63,963 nucleotides of DNA from an uncultured Lachnospiraceae bacterium. Its GTDB lineage: Bacteria; Bacillota; Clostridia; Lachnospirales; Lachnospiraceae. The first letter of the stretch is position 1; the number at the start of each line of letters is the position of its first letter. Shown here piece by piece: positions 8,803 through 18,654 of this stretch. The stretch covers positions 1 through 63,963 of the forward strand of contig CAMVRS010000005.1 in assembly GCA_947169935.1 (NCBI GenBank). Direction: 5' to 3'. Below the pieces are notes generated by a model, which saw only the letters and a program-made list of their open reading frames with translations, made no database searches and had not been told where the DNA came from. The position numbers and the translations under genes are program-made.

Positions 8803-11646
8803 ATGAAACGCAGAAAGGTTTTAGCTATGCTAATGACTGCTGTGATGACATTTACTTCCGTTGCACCTGAGACAGCTCTGGTTGCTTTGGCGGGAGACGA
8901 TGACGCAGCAGAAGACGTAGTAGTAGAAGAACTGCCTTTTGATCTCAAGGGAATGCCTGAAGGTTATGTGCTTGATGAAGAACAGTATGAGATGAAGGCT
9001 GCTCTTAAAGAGAATGATGTTCTGAATGTCTTTAAAGGAATGACCGAAGGCGTAGATTATGAGGCTGATACCGTAGTCTGCCTTGCCGACAGTGAGGAAG
9101 AGGCACAGACCATCGCAGAAGCTTACAACGGAGAACTCGAGTTATACGCCCAGGGTGTTGCAGAGATCAAGCTTAACGGTAATGTTCCCGTAGAGCAGGC
9201 TTTCACCGTTGCAGCAGACGAAGCTTACGCTATACCCGTAGTTGAGCCTAACTATTATGGAAAACTGGAAGATCCTTTCCAGTACAACGTTGAAACAGAT
9301 TATATAGACGGATCAGATTTCTTTGCCGAAATGGACGCTTCCGCAAAGAAGCCCGGTAAGCTGGTATGGCAGGATTGGGTAACCGGAAAAGACGGCGCAG
9401 CAGCGCTTCTGAGCAATCCCGATGAGTATATCAAGGATCCCGCTTCTACATATTATCAGTATATGCATGAAATGGTCGGTACCTATAATGCATGGTCTGC
9501 TTCCATGGGCAGTGCTGATATAACTGCTGCTGTTATTGATACCGGCGTTTATCCTGATCATCCCGATCTTAAAGGCCGTGTAACCCAGGTTGCAGTAGGA
9601 AACGTTAAGGCAGATGCATATTCAAGCAGCCATGCTACACATGTTGCCGGTATCATCGGCGCTAGTGCAAATAACGGCGTCGGCGGCGCAGGTATCGCAC
9701 CTAACGTAAAGATCCTCAGCCTGAATGTATTTGGCGAGAATGAAGAGTATACCCATGCGGCTGTTGCACGTGCGCTCAATATCTGCGCAGAGCGTAAGGT
9801 GCAGGTAGTAAATATGAGTATCGGAACTATAGCCTACAGCCCGATGGAAGCTGAGGCAACGAAGACTGCCGTTGACGCAGGCTGCGTTATATTTGTTGCA
9901 ATGGGAAATGAAAACTCCGAATGCAGATGTACTCCTGTTTGCTACGACGGTGTTATAGGCGTTGCTTCCGTTGATATCACAGGAGAGAGATCCTGCTTTT
10001 CAAACTTCGGATCCTGGGCTGATATCGCAGCTCCCGGAACTTCGATCCTGAGCTGCTATAATCCTCTGGTTTCAGGTGATAAGTCAAGAAGTGTCGGAGG
10101 TCAGGGCTTATATGGTCTTATGAGCGGTACATCCATGGCTTCACCCGTAGCAGCAGGCTGTGCAGCTCTGTATATGAGCAAATTCGGAAAGGTTTCTGCC
10201 GACGAGATGCTCAAGATAATGCAGAAAAATGCAACCAAGACCAAGTCTAAAAAGATCGGTAAGATCGTAAACGTAGGCGAAATGTTCTTAGCTAACGGCG
10301 CAGGCGGCAAAGCTACAGCAGCTCAGAGCGATGATAAGAACTTCTTTACCATTGAGCTGGAAGATGCAGCTGAAGGCAGCTATGCTGTTTATACCGTTGA
10401 TGGCAGTGAGCCTGCATTGATGGACGGAGTCGTAGTAAACGGAACCGTTTATACCGACAGCGTAGAGCTTGTTCCTGCAGAAGGACAGAATACTGTTGTT
10501 GTTAACACCATGGTAGTTGATCCCAGCGGAATCGCAGGGGAAGTTGAAAGCTACACATTTGAGGTTCCCAATACCGAGATCACAGGCGCTAAGTCCGGAG
10601 CTTCCTTTACAATAAAGAGTGACTCCAGACTGGCTGATGGCAAGGCTACCATCTTTACAGTTAATGTACCCGGAACAACAATAGATGATGCTGCCATGAC
10701 CCTTGATGCCGGTACAGCTGTCAGCTGGACCAGTTCCAATGCAAAGGTTGTGGAGGTTGTAACTGCTGAAGGAAATAAAACTGTTGTCAAAGCATTAAAG
10801 GCCGGTTCTGCAAAGATCACAGCTAAGGCTTCTGACGGATCCAAGGCTGTAGTCAATATTAAGGTTGTTGTGCCCGTATCAAAGCTTGTTGTGGATGTAG
10901 ACGGTTTTGGATACGGCGGACAGATCGCAGTCGGAAAGAGCAGAAAAGCAAAAGTATATGTAGGCGACAGCTATGGAAAGCCCACCAACAAGAAGCTGGA
11001 ATGGGATTACCTCGTAGCCAATGATGAGGCTGCTACCGCTGTATTTAAGAATGCCAAGGCAGTAAAGATCACTGCAAACGGCAAGGTCAGCATCAACAAG
11101 AAGAACTGGAATAAGGCACTCCAGTCCGCATTTAATGTTAAGGAAATGGTGATCGGTGACAGAGTGGGACTTACTGTTACTGCCAGAACTACCGACGGAA
11201 CCAATCTTTCCGATTCTGTTCCGTTTATCGTACATAACTGCGCAACTGTTTTTGTACCTGTGGATCTCAGCGGCTACTATAACGGTAAGAATTTCAATTT
11301 CTCCTCCTCAGAATGGTATACCAATGACGATATAGGTACAAATGGTTATCTTGCCGGAAGAAGAATACCTATAGCAGTTGATTCCTATAATCCTTATGAT
11401 CTGGATGTTGAAGTGTCCAGCAGCAACCCTGAGCTGGTCAGCGTAAGAGCTGACGGAGCTTATGCAAACAGTGCCGGACAGCTTTATACCGATACATATA
11501 AGGGTAAAAAAGTTTATTTTTATGCAGTTACGATATATGCTCCCGATACCTGTGCTAAAGCCGGAAAAACCGGCAGTGCAAAGATCACTGTCAAGCTTAA
11601 AGACGGAAGCAATAAAAAAGCTACATTTACCGTAAAGGTTAAGTAA
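8803..11646 (+). CDS. Secreted subtilisin-like serine protease (S8) with Big-type C-terminal domains
   Basis: A 947-residue exported S8 protease. After a signal peptide (about residues 1-30) comes a propeptide region (about 80-155) of I9 type, with a segment SEEEAQ...IAEAY...LYAQGVA. The catalytic triad is clear: D246 in VIDTG, H277 in SHATHVAG, S444 in GTSMASP; the oxyanion Asn lies in MGNEN. From about residue 590 the protein is beta-rich, with a Big_2-like module (WTSSNAKVVEV...GSAKITAK) and a further Ig-like part at the end. No covalent anchor motif is visible. It probably acts outside the cell on proteins or as a processing protease. The next gene encodes a lipoprotein resembling its propeptide. 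Confidence 0.95.
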   Translation: MKRRKVLAMLMTAVMTFTSVAPETALVALAGDDDAAEDVVVEELPFDLKGMPEGYVLDEEQYEMKAALKENDVLNVFKGMTEGVDYEADTVVCLADSEEEAQTIAEAYNGELELYAQGVAEIKLNGNVPVEQAFTVAADEAYAIPVVEPNYYGKLEDPFQYNVETDYIDGSDFFAEMDASAKKPGKLVWQDWVTGKDGAAALLSNPDEYIKDPASTYYQYMHEMVGTYNAWSASMGSADITAAVIDTGVYPDHPDLKGRVTQVAVGNVKADAYSSSHATHVAGIIGASANNGVGGAGIAPNVKILSLNVFGENEEYTHAAVARALNICAERKVQVVNMSIGTIAYSPMEAEATKTAVDAGCVIFVAMGNENSECRCTPVCYDGVIGVASVDITGERSCFSNFGSWADIAAPGTSILSCYNPLVSGDKSRSVGGQGLYGLMSGTSMASPVAAGCAALYMSKFGKVSADEMLKIMQKNATKTKSKKIGKIVNVGEMFLANGAGGKATAAQSDDKNFFTIELEDAAEGSYAVYTVDGSEPALMDGVVVNGTVYTDSVELVPAEGQNTVVVNTMVVDPSGIAGEVESYTFEVPNTEITGAKSGASFTIKSDSRLADGKATIFTVNVPGTTIDDAAMTLDAGTAVSWTSSNAKVVEVVTAEGNKTVVKALKAGSAKITAKASDGSKAVVNIKVVVPVSKLVVDVDGFGYGGQIAVGKSRKAKVYVGDSYGKPTNKKLEWDYLVANDEAATAVFKNAKAVKITANGKVSINKKNWNKALQSAFNVKEMVIGDRVGLTVTARTTDGTNLSDSVPFIVHNCATVFVPVDLSGYYNGKNFNFSSSEWYTNDDIGTNGYLAGRRIPIAVDSYNPYDLDVEVSSSNPELVSVRADGAYANSAGQLYTDTYKGKKVYFYAVTIYAPDTCAKAGKTGSAKITVKLKDGSNKKATFTVKVK

Positions 11647-11669
11647 TGACTGTTTAAGGTGTGTATTTT

Positions 11670-11697
11670 GAGACCGGCGGCTCTTGTCGCCGGTCTC
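11670..11697 (+). terminator. Strong hairpin between subtilase and lipoprotein genes
   Basis: GAGACCGGCG (11670-11679) and CGCCGGTCTC (11688-11697) pair perfectly and extend inward to a 12-bp stem (one G-T) with a 4-nt loop. There is no T run after it, so it may be a weak terminator, an attenuator or an mRNA 3'-end stabiliser rather than a full stop. The lipoprotein gene starts 35 nt further on, with no clear promoter of its own. Confidence 0.55.
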
Positions 11698-11731
11698 TCC
11701 TATATCTGCAGATAATAGGAGGTTTAAGCAA

Positions 11732-12229
11732 ATGAAAAAGAAAAAGCTGGTATTAAGTACGATATTGCTGTCGCTTGCCCTGCTTACGGCATGCAGCACC
11801 GGTGATGGTCCTGTCATAGTGGAAAAGGATGAGGGCGGTGAAGTGACAGATGAAAGCAGAGGAAGTATTGGCGATGCAGAGGAGGGGGATCCTGTGGTCA
11901 GCGGAAGTATAGTTCCTGTGGTATCAGGCAGTATTGTCGCAATAGACGATGAGGAGAACGAAAAAGAAAAGGTAAGTGATGAGGAGATCATAACGGGAAA
12001 GGCAGATGACGGCGCCGGAATAGCAGAGGGTGAGGAATTGTGGGCCCTTGCCGGTTCCGAAGAAGAGGCAAAAGAGATAGCAGAACTGTATGGCATAGAG
12101 CTGGTGCTTTATGACCAGGGGGTCGCAACTTTTCATACAGATGAGGATCCGGCTGCGGTGATACAGCGCGGGATCGATAACGGCTGGAAGGCCTTAGCGG
12201 TGAATAAAACAGGCAAACTTGTAGATTAG
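11732..12229 (+). CDS. Lipoprotein with stand-alone subtilase-propeptide-like (I9-like) domain
   Basis: A 165-residue lipoprotein. The start at 11732 is set by AGGAGG at 11717-11722; the ATG is followed by four Lys codons, a hydrophobic stretch and LTAC with the lipid-bearing Cys at 21. Residues about 22-100 are an acidic linker. Residues about 100-160 resemble the propeptide of the upstream subtilase: SEEEAKEIAELY...LYDQGVA here against SEEEAQTIAEAY...LYAQGVA there. It was probably derived from that propeptide by duplication. The inferred role is a membrane-tethered inhibitor or folding helper for the protease. It lies 85 nt after the protease stop, across a hairpin, and probably shares its transcript. 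Confidence 0.85.
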   Translation: MKKKKLVLSTILLSLALLTACSTGDGPVIVEKDEGGEVTDESRGSIGDAEEGDPVVSGSIVPVVSGSIVAIDDEENEKEKVSDEEIITGKADDGAGIAEGEELWALAGSEEEAKEIAELYGIELVLYDQGVATFHTDEDPAAVIQRGIDNGWKALAVNKTGKLVD

Positions 12230-12231
12230 TG

Positions 12232-12260
12232 TTGAAATGGAACAGGTCTTTTGGTATAAT
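12232..12260 (+). promoter_or_regulatory. Sigma-A promoter of the transglutaminase-like gene
   Basis: TTGAAA (12232-12237), 17-nt spacer, TATAAT (12255-12260), starting just after the lipoprotein stop. A ribosome binding site TGGAGG precedes the ATG at 12293. Confidence 0.8.
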
Positions 12261-12292
12261 CACGCAATCATTTGTTTTATGGAGGTAATCTG

Positions 12293-14500
12293 ATGAAAAA
12301 AAGAAGGCTGGTATCAATGCTGCTCACAGCAGTGATGACAGGCGGAAGCATTTTTTCGGAATATGCTTACGCGGCGCCGGAAGATGACATCGATACGGAG
12401 ATTATACTTGAAGAGGAACCGGCAGAAGAGGAAACCGGTGAAGCAGATAACGATGACGGAAATAACGCCGAAGCCGGTAATGCTTCGGTCAGCGAAGATA
12501 TGCCGGTAACGGAAGATGATACGTCTTCGGTCAGTGAAGATGTAACGGATCCGGAAGCCATAGACTATAATGATATAGAGAGCATCAGGTATGGTACGTA
12601 CGCCACGCCTGTAGAAGGAGTTGTTTATCTTCCGGATGATGTGCTTAAGAAAATGAGCGCGGAGGAACTGGAAGTTTATGTTGCTTATTGTGATGAGCTG
12701 GCCGATGTTAAGCAGCAGTATCCGGAGATGGAAGATATGGTCATCTTCACGGATGAAAAGGGCCGGCTTTGTTATACCTATGAGATACCTGCAGAGGTGA
12801 TCAGCGGTATAAGCACGGTAAGCTTTGGCGGAAATGCGCTGCTTGAGCCCGGTGACGATACCGATTGGGCAGATGATATTGAATTTATCGATGAAGAGGA
12901 TACCGATGCAGCGGGAACAGGTAATATGACTGTTGCAGGCTGTAATCTGGAGATCGCGGATATCGATACCGACTACGATATATCCGATTACGAAGATATC
13001 GATCTGGAGGATGAGCTTAAGGAAGAGTATGGCGACATGATCATCGATGGCTCTATGTTTTCTCCGGATATGAAGGATTATTTCTGCAGCCAGCTGGATT
13101 CTACTTCCAGGAAGTTCTATGACAAGGCGTATGAGAACATAATCAAGAAAAAGAAGAGATGTTACATGTATACGGACAGAAGCTCCGGTGTGAGCTGGGC
13201 GCCGCATTGTAATGCTGTTTCTGCCCTCGAAGATACCTATCCTACGAAGCTTGGCTGGAAGAACCCGTCGGGCGGTATCAGGGCGATGACTTATTATAAT
13301 TACCGGACAGGGACTGCAACCCATACCATTTCCATGTCCAAATCCAGTCATTACAGCTCTGCACTTAATTCAAAAGCCAATAAGCAGATCGAAAAGCTTG
13401 TTAAAGAGGCATACAGTTTTGCGGCAGAGAATTATCCCGCATCACCTACATATGGCATAGTATATTATTTCAACAAATGGATCATGGATAATAATTACTA
13501 TGATTACAGGGGAACCTATACGGATGCGGCAACCCGTAAATCTGCTGTGTATTATTACTGCCACAGGCAGTACGGGATACTCCTTAAAGGCTACGGCGTA
13601 TGCGAGAGCTACGCGCTGGCTATGAGCTGTCTGCTTGACAAGGCCGGTATACAGAATGTATACATAGTAGGTGACGCCGGCGGCGGACATGCATGGAATT
13701 ATGTAAAAATGCCAAACGGCTACTGGTATATGCTCGACAGTACCTGGAATGATTCTGCAGGTTCCTGGAGCAGGTATTTCCTGGTGCCCGACGACAGCAC
13801 CCACACACCCAGGGGACAGTACTATTCAGGACTCAGCGGATTGAAGGTTTTCAGCTATCCTTCAACTGCAGGCAGCACATACAGCAGGGCAAACGAAAGC
13901 TTCAGCCTTCCGAATGTTGCTATCAAAAAGGGCAAGAGTGTTGTGATAGAGCCTAAAGGAACTTATGCAAAGATGATCACAAGCAACTGGGTAAGCAGTG
14001 ACCCCAAGGTGGTATCTATAGGCAAGAACGGAAAGGTTAAAGGCAAGAAGACCGGAAGCGCTGTTTTAAGCTGTAAGATAAACGGTCTGAGCGCAAGCTG
14101 CACCGTTGTTGTGTATAGTGTTTCCAAGATGAGTTTTGCGGCTAACAATAAAGGCTCACTTTCCGGGACCCAGGCATTAGGCAGCGCAGCGAAATATGTG
14201 ATCAACGTAGAACAGAAAGATAAGGTATATACTGCACAGCAGCTTTATAATACCGGTTATCTGGATGCGCCTGTCATCAAGTACAGTAAAAAGAATGTAG
14301 TAAGCGCCTCATATACTATATCCGGGGATCAGCTTAACCTTACGGTTACGCCTCTGAAGGCAGGCAAGACTGTAGTTAAAGTGAAATTTGCGGGTAAGAC
14401 GGCAAAGCTCACTGTAAAGGTAAATCAGAGCGGTGCATATAACAGCGCATCGGATGTGCAGGATTACGAAGTAAACATCGATGATCTGGTAATGGAATAA
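12293..14500 (+). CDS. Secreted transglutaminase-like protein with Big domain
   Basis: 735 residues. The start at 12293 is preceded by TGGAGG. The N-terminus is a signal peptide (Lys/Arg, then a hydrophobic stretch ending near YAYA), followed by a long acidic region to about residue 240. The central domain has the transglutaminase-core triad: C437 in GYGVCESYA, H466 in GGHAWNYV and D482 in MLDSTWND. The C-terminal third holds a Big_2-like module (SDPKVVSIGKNGKVKGKKTG) and one more beta-rich stretch. Bacterial relatives are cysteine peptidases or peptide-crosslinking enzymes at the surface; which applies here cannot be told. It has its own promoter and a strong terminator, so it is monocistronic. 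Confidence 0.9.
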   Translation: MKKRRLVSMLLTAVMTGGSIFSEYAYAAPEDDIDTEIILEEEPAEEETGEADNDDGNNAEAGNASVSEDMPVTEDDTSSVSEDVTDPEAIDYNDIESIRYGTYATPVEGVVYLPDDVLKKMSAEELEVYVAYCDELADVKQQYPEMEDMVIFTDEKGRLCYTYEIPAEVISGISTVSFGGNALLEPGDDTDWADDIEFIDEEDTDAAGTGNMTVAGCNLEIADIDTDYDISDYEDIDLEDELKEEYGDMIIDGSMFSPDMKDYFCSQLDSTSRKFYDKAYENIIKKKKRCYMYTDRSSGVSWAPHCNAVSALEDTYPTKLGWKNPSGGIRAMTYYNYRTGTATHTISMSKSSHYSSALNSKANKQIEKLVKEAYSFAAENYPASPTYGIVYYFNKWIMDNNYYDYRGTYTDAATRKSAVYYYCHRQYGILLKGYGVCESYALAMSCLLDKAGIQNVYIVGDAGGGHAWNYVKMPNGYWYMLDSTWNDSAGSWSRYFLVPDDSTHTPRGQYYSGLSGLKVFSYPSTAGSTYSRANESFSLPNVAIKKGKSVVIEPKGTYAKMITSNWVSSDPKVVSIGKNGKVKGKKTGSAVLSCKINGLSASCTVVVYSVSKMSFAANNKGSLSGTQALGSAAKYVINVEQKDKVYTAQQLYNTGYLDAPVIKYSKKNVVSASYTISGDQLNLTVTPLKAGKTVVKVKFAGKTAKLTVKVNQSGAYNSASDVQDYEVNIDDLVME

Positions 14501-14520
14501 GAAAGACAGATTTAGAGGAA

Positions 14521-14557
14521 AGCGGAACGCTGCAATAGACGGCGTTCCGCTTTTTTT
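14521..14557 (+). terminator. Rho-independent terminator between convergent genes
   Basis: AGCGGAACGC (14521-14530) and GCGTTCCGCT (14542-14551) form a perfect 10-bp stem followed by a T run. It ends the transglutaminase-like gene and may also act for uvrA from the other side. Confidence 0.9.
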
Positions 14558-14560
14558 ACT

Positions 14561-17413
14561 TTATAACATTCTCTTTAAGAACTGTCCTGTATAGGACTGC
14601 TTTTGCTGTGCCACTTCTTCCGGCGTGCCCTGCGCTATAACGGTGCCGCCGCCGTCGCCGCCTTCGGGACCCATATCGATGATATAGTCAGCGTTTTTTA
14701 TAACATCCAGATTATGCTCGATGACTACCACGGAATTGCCGCCGTCAGTAAGCTTCTGCAGGATGGCGATCAGTTTGTTTACGTCTTCGAAGTGAAGGCC
14801 GGTGGTGGGCTCATCAAGTATATATATGGTCTTTCCCGTGGAACGGCGGGATAATTCCGAAGCCAGCTTGATACGCTGGGCTTCACCGCCGGACAGTTCT
14901 GTGGAAGGCTGGCCCAGTCTGATATAGCCAAGTCCCACATCATAGAGAGTCTGTATCTTGGTGCTGATGGCTTTTATCGGTGCAAAGAATTCCAATGCTT
15001 CCTCTACAGTCATCTCCAGCACGTCCGAAATACTTTTTCCCTTATAGAGAACATCAAGAGTTTCACGGTTATACCTTTTTCCTCCGCAGACTTCGCAGGG
15101 AACATATACATCCGGCAGGAAATGCATTTCTATCTTTACGATACCGTCGCCGCTGCAGGCTTCGCAACGTCCGCCTTTTACATTAAAAGAGAAACGGCCT
15201 TTTTTATAGCCCTTTGCTTTTGCATCCTGGGTGGAAGCGAAGAGATCCCTTATCAGATCGAACACTCCCGTATATGTGGCGGGATTGGATCTGGGCGTGC
15301 GTCCTATGGGAGACTGGTCTATGGCTATAACCTTATCCAGCGCCTGCATTCCGCTTATCTTTTTGTGCTTGCCGGGTACTGCGTAGGCGCGGTTCAGCTT
15401 TCTGGCCAGCGCTTTATACAGCACCTCGTTTATCAGCGATGATTTGCCGGAGCCGGATACGCCTGTTATGCAGGTGAATATACCCAGGGGTACATCCACA
15501 TCGATATTTTTCAGATTGTTTTCCGAAGCCCCCTGTATCTTAAGCCAGTTTGAAGGCTTTCTGCGTACTTCGGGAACGGCGATCTTTTTCTTTCCGCTCA
15601 GATACTGCCCTGTGATGGAACGCTTTTCCTTGATGATATCCTCTACAGTGCCGGTGGCCACGATCTCTCCGCCGTGTTCGCCTGCAAGGGGGCCTACGTC
15701 AACGATAAAGTCCGCTTCACGCATGGTATCCTCATCATGCTCTACGACTATAAGGGTATTGCCCAGGCTCTGCAGTCCCCGCAGTGCGCCTAGCAGCTTA
15801 TCGTTATCCCTCTGGTGAAGGCCTATGGAGGGCTCGTCCAGTATGTAGCATACGCCCACCAGGCCGGAGCCTATCTGTGTTGCCAGACGTATGCGCTGGG
15901 CTTCGCCGCCGGAGAGTGTGGCGGTGGCTCTTGAGAGGCTTAGGTATTCAAGCCCGACTTCTACAAGAAAACCGACGCGTGACTTGATCTCACGTATTAC
16001 CTGGTCGGCGATAAGATGCTGCTGTTTTGTCAGCTCCATTCCGTCCAGGAAATCCTTGAGCGCGCCTATGGATATCGAGGTTATTTCGTATATGTTCTTT
16101 CCGCCGACGGTGACTGCCAGGGATTCCTTTTTAAGGCGCATGCCATGGCATTCGTCACAGGGGGATATGGACATGTATTTTTCATACTCGGCCTTACCTG
16201 CATCTGAAGAGGATTCGCGGTATCTGCGTTCCACGTTGCGGATCAGTCCTTCAAAAGCCGTGGGATATACGCCGTAGCCGCGCTGTCCCTGATAGTGAAC
16301 ATCCACTTCTATATCCGTACCATAGAGCAGGATATCTTTTATCTTATCATCCAGATCTGCCCAGGGAGTATCAAGGCTGAATTTGAATCTCTTGACCAGG
16401 GCCTGCAGCAGGGCGTTTGAAAAGCTGCCTTCGGAAGAGGCGCTCTGCCAGCCGAGTACCTGTATACAGCCGTCGTTGATGGATCTTGTGGGATCGGGGA
16501 TCATGGATCCTTCGGTGAATTCCATCTTTATTCCCAGACCTGCGCAGTTGGGGCAGGCGCCGAAGGGATTATTGAAGGAAAAGCTGCGGGGTTCTATCTC
16601 GTCAATGCTGATGCCGCAATCGGGGCAGGAGAAGCTCTGTGAAAAATTCAGGCGGTCTCCGCCAACCACTTCCACTACCAGCAGACCGTCGGTCAGCTGC
16701 AGCACGGTCTCGATTGAATCCGTAAGACGGCGTTCTATACCGGGCTTTACCACAAGACGGTCCACAACCACTTCTATGGTATGCTTGACATTCTTATCCA
16801 GTTCTATATCTTCTTCCAGTTCATAGAGGCTGCCGTCTATCAGGGCGCGGACATAACCGCTTTTTTTCATGCGCTCCAGCACCTTTTCATGGCGTCCTTT
16901 TTTTCCACGCACAACGGGAGCCAGCAGCTGTATCTTGCTGCCTTCATCAAGAGCCATTACCTGGTCGCACATCTGGTCGACGGTCTGGCGCTTTATCTCC
17001 CTGCCGCATTCGGGACAGTGGGGTATGCCGGCCCTGGCATAAAGCAGACGGAAATAATCATAGATCTCCGTAACCGTGCCTACGGTGGAACGGGGATTCT
17101 TATTGGTTGATTTCTGGTCGATGCTTATAGCGGGGCTGAGTCCCTCTATCTTTTCGACATCGGGCTTCTCCATCTGGCCCAGGAACTGTCTTGCATAGGA
17201 CGAGAGACTTTCCATATAACGCCGCTGTCCTTCGGCGTATATGGTATCGAATGCGAGCGAGGACTTTCCTGAGCCGGAAAGTCCCGTAAATACTACGAAC
17301 TTATTTCGGGGGATAGTCAGGTCTATCCCTTTCAGGTTATGCTCCCTGGCGCCGGTGATGCGTATGCATTCCGAGGCCGGCAGCATCTTTAATGCTTTAT
17401 CTTTCGAAGGCAT
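14561..17413 (-). CDS. uvrA: UvrABC excinuclease subunit A
   Basis: 950 residues, the usual length. UvrA is the damage-recognition ATPase of nucleotide excision repair. Both ABC modules are complete: Walker [10 protein letters not shown] near the N-terminus and GVSGSGKSS in the second half, with LSGGEAQRI signatures in each. Zinc-binding CxxC pairs are present (CPECG, CPDCG...CPNC, and CEAC...CEVCGGKR). The start at 17413 is preferred over an in-frame ATG at 17446, because AAAGGTGG precedes the former at proper spacing and nothing precedes the latter. A promoter lies 70-97 nt upstream. No LexA-type box was seen in that stretch. Confidence 0.98.
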   Translation of the reverse strand: MPSKDKALKMLPASECIRITGAREHNLKGIDLTIPRNKFVVFTGLSGSGKSSLAFDTIYAEGQRRYMESLSSYARQFLGQMEKPDVEKIEGLSPAISIDQKSTNKNPRSTVGTVTEIYDYFRLLYARAGIPHCPECGREIKRQTVDQMCDQVMALDEGSKIQLLAPVVRGKKGRHEKVLERMKKSGYVRALIDGSLYELEEDIELDKNVKHTIEVVVDRLVVKPGIERRLTDSIETVLQLTDGLLVVEVVGGDRLNFSQSFSCPDCGISIDEIEPRSFSFNNPFGACPNCAGLGIKMEFTEGSMIPDPTRSINDGCIQVLGWQSASSEGSFSNALLQALVKRFKFSLDTPWADLDDKIKDILLYGTDIEVDVHYQGQRGYGVYPTAFEGLIRNVERRYRESSSDAGKAEYEKYMSISPCDECHGMRLKKESLAVTVGGKNIYEITSISIGALKDFLDGMELTKQQHLIADQVIREIKSRVGFLVEVGLEYLSLSRATATLSGGEAQRIRLATQIGSGLVGVCYILDEPSIGLHQRDNDKLLGALRGLQSLGNTLIVVEHDEDTMREADFIVDVGPLAGEHGGEIVATGTVEDIIKEKRSITGQYLSGKKKIAVPEVRRKPSNWLKIQGASENNLKNIDVDVPLGIFTCITGVSGSGKSSLINEVLYKALARKLNRAYAVPGKHKKISGMQALDKVIAIDQSPIGRTPRSNPATYTGVFDLIRDLFASTQDAKAKGYKKGRFSFNVKGGRCEACSGDGIVKIEMHFLPDVYVPCEVCGGKRYNRETLDVLYKGKSISDVLEMTVEEALEFFAPIKAISTKIQTLYDVGLGYIRLGQPSTELSGGEAQRIKLASELSRRSTGKTIYILDEPTTGLHFEDVNKLIAILQKLTDGGNSVVVIEHNLDVIKNADYIIDMGPEGGDGGGTVIAQGTPEEVAQQKQSYTGQFLKRML

Positions 17414-17481
17414 TCTGCCACCTTTCATAGGGCCATCAAAGGCCATTCAATATCTGTATGTTTTTTGGGATAACGAAAGGC

Positions 17482-17510
17482 ATTTTACCAGAAAAGGAGT
17501 TTTTTTTCAA
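17482..17510 (-). promoter_or_regulatory. Sigma-A promoter of uvrA
   Basis: Read on the minus strand: TTGAAA (17505-17510), 17-nt spacer, TAAAAT (17482-17487), with TG one base before the -10 box (extended -10). Confidence 0.7.
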
Positions 17511-17547
17511 TATGAAAAGCCGGGGACTTTTGGTCCGGTAACAGCTT

Positions 17548-18459
17548 CTATAACAGCGACAGAAGCAGCGGGATGGTGGCGATGGATACCACAGTTGTCA
17601 GCGCTATCGCGGAAGAGAGTATACGTGTATCTTCTCCGTTTTTTTCGGCCTGGATCATGGGCAGATTTCCTACCGGAACGGCTGCCATCAGGCACATGGC
17701 CTGAATGGAGATATCATCAAACTTAAGGGCACGCATAACAAATACGATCGCTAAGGGAACGAGCAGCATCCTCAGTCCCACATAAACCCAGAGCCTTATA
17801 TCCTTCAGGGACTCTCCAAGATGTGAGCGTGATATGTTTACTCCCAGCAGTGCCATAGAGATAAAAATCGTGGCGTTGCCGGTATATTGTATGGTATTTG
17901 CGATTATGGGTGGAGGAGTCAGTCTGAACCAGAAGACAACCAGACTGAGAACCGCCATGATGATGCCGGGATTGATGATGTTTTTGAGTTCGATCCGGCC
18001 CTTTTTTCCGCTTAATACGCTTATGCCGTGGGTATAGAAAAGAACACTGTAGAAGATGTTTATGACTATGACATAGATTATGGCGTTATCGGGCAGTATT
18101 GCCTTTGCGATGGGAATGCCCAGAAAGCCGGTGTTGGTATAGACCGTCATCAGGTTGTAGAATTTCCGCTTATCCGGCGCGGAGCGCAGTATCAGGGGCA
18201 GCAGAAAACCAAGTATTATCAGCAGAAGATAAAAACAAAAGCCCAGTATCCCTGCAGTGATAAGGTCTTCATGGGTAGCGGTGATATTGCCGGACAGGAT
18301 AGAAGCCATGATAAGTGCGGGATTGCATACGTCAACGACTATAGCGGATAATTTCTTTGAGGTAAGGCTGTCCACAACTCCTTTCTTTTCCAGAAGGATG
18401 CCGATGGATACCAGTATGACGATCACGCCCATCTGTTGTAAAAGTATGGATAAGCTCAT
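17548..18459 (-). CDS. AEC-family (auxin efflux carrier type) permease
   Basis: 303 residues, almost entirely membrane-embedded, with about ten hydrophobic segments in two halves separated by a short polar centre. The N-terminal pattern VILVSIGILLEKKGVV and the DVCNPALIM segment are typical of AEC transporters (YwkB/MleP type), which carry organic anions such as malate. The substrate cannot be read from the sequence. It lies upstream of uvrA on the same strand. The start has no ribosome binding site: the -10 box ends 7 nt before the ATG, so the mRNA is probably leaderless. Confidence 0.9.
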   Translation of the reverse strand: MSLSILLQQMGVIVILVSIGILLEKKGVVDSLTSKKLSAIVVDVCNPALIMASILSGNITATHEDLITAGILGFCFYLLLIILGFLLPLILRSAPDKRKFYNLMTVYTNTGFLGIPIAKAILPDNAIIYVIVINIFYSVLFYTHGISVLSGKKGRIELKNIINPGIIMAVLSLVVFWFRLTPPPIIANTIQYTGNATIFISMALLGVNISRSHLGESLKDIRLWVYVGLRMLLVPLAIVFVMRALKFDDISIQAMCLMAAVPVGNLPMIQAEKNGEDTRILSSAIALTTVVSIATIPLLLSLL

Positions 18460-18466
18460 TCTGTCA

Positions 18467-18494
18467 ATAATAGCACAAAGCTTTCTGCTGTCAA
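18467..18494 (-). promoter_or_regulatory. Promoter of the AEC permease with -10 box abutting the start codon
   Basis: On the minus strand: TTGACA (18489-18494), 16-nt spacer, extended TGC-TATTAT (18467-18472), then only 7 nt to the ATG (18459). No Shine-Dalgarno is present. Confidence 0.7.
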
Positions 18495-18573
18495 GAAAGT
18501 AATGTGCCTTCCAATGGTGCTAAACAACTATATAGAAGGGGTTATGTATACTAATATTTGTGAAAAAATAATC

Positions 18574-18602
18574 TTTCCAAATCAGCCTGTTTGGCTTATA
18601 AT
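18574..18602 (+). promoter_or_regulatory. Likely sigma-A promoter of mbl
   Basis: TATAAT (18597-18602), preceded at 17 nt by TTTCCA (4 of 6 match). The leader of about 45 nt contains GGAAAGG before the ATG at 18655. Confidence 0.55.
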
Positions 18603-18654
18603 TTTAACTCGGACGTTTTTACCATTTCGCTTTTTGGAAAGGGGTTTTATATAT

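Noticed and set aside
12314-13351. Long open frame (345 codons) on the minus strand
   Set aside because: It lies antisense inside the transglutaminase-like gene, has no ribosome binding site or recognisable domain, and its Ile/Arg-rich composition is that of a codon-biased shadow.
17515-17547. Possible terminator after the AEC permease
   Set aside because: Only a 4-bp GGAC/GTCC stem with mismatched flanks and a short T run; too weak to call.
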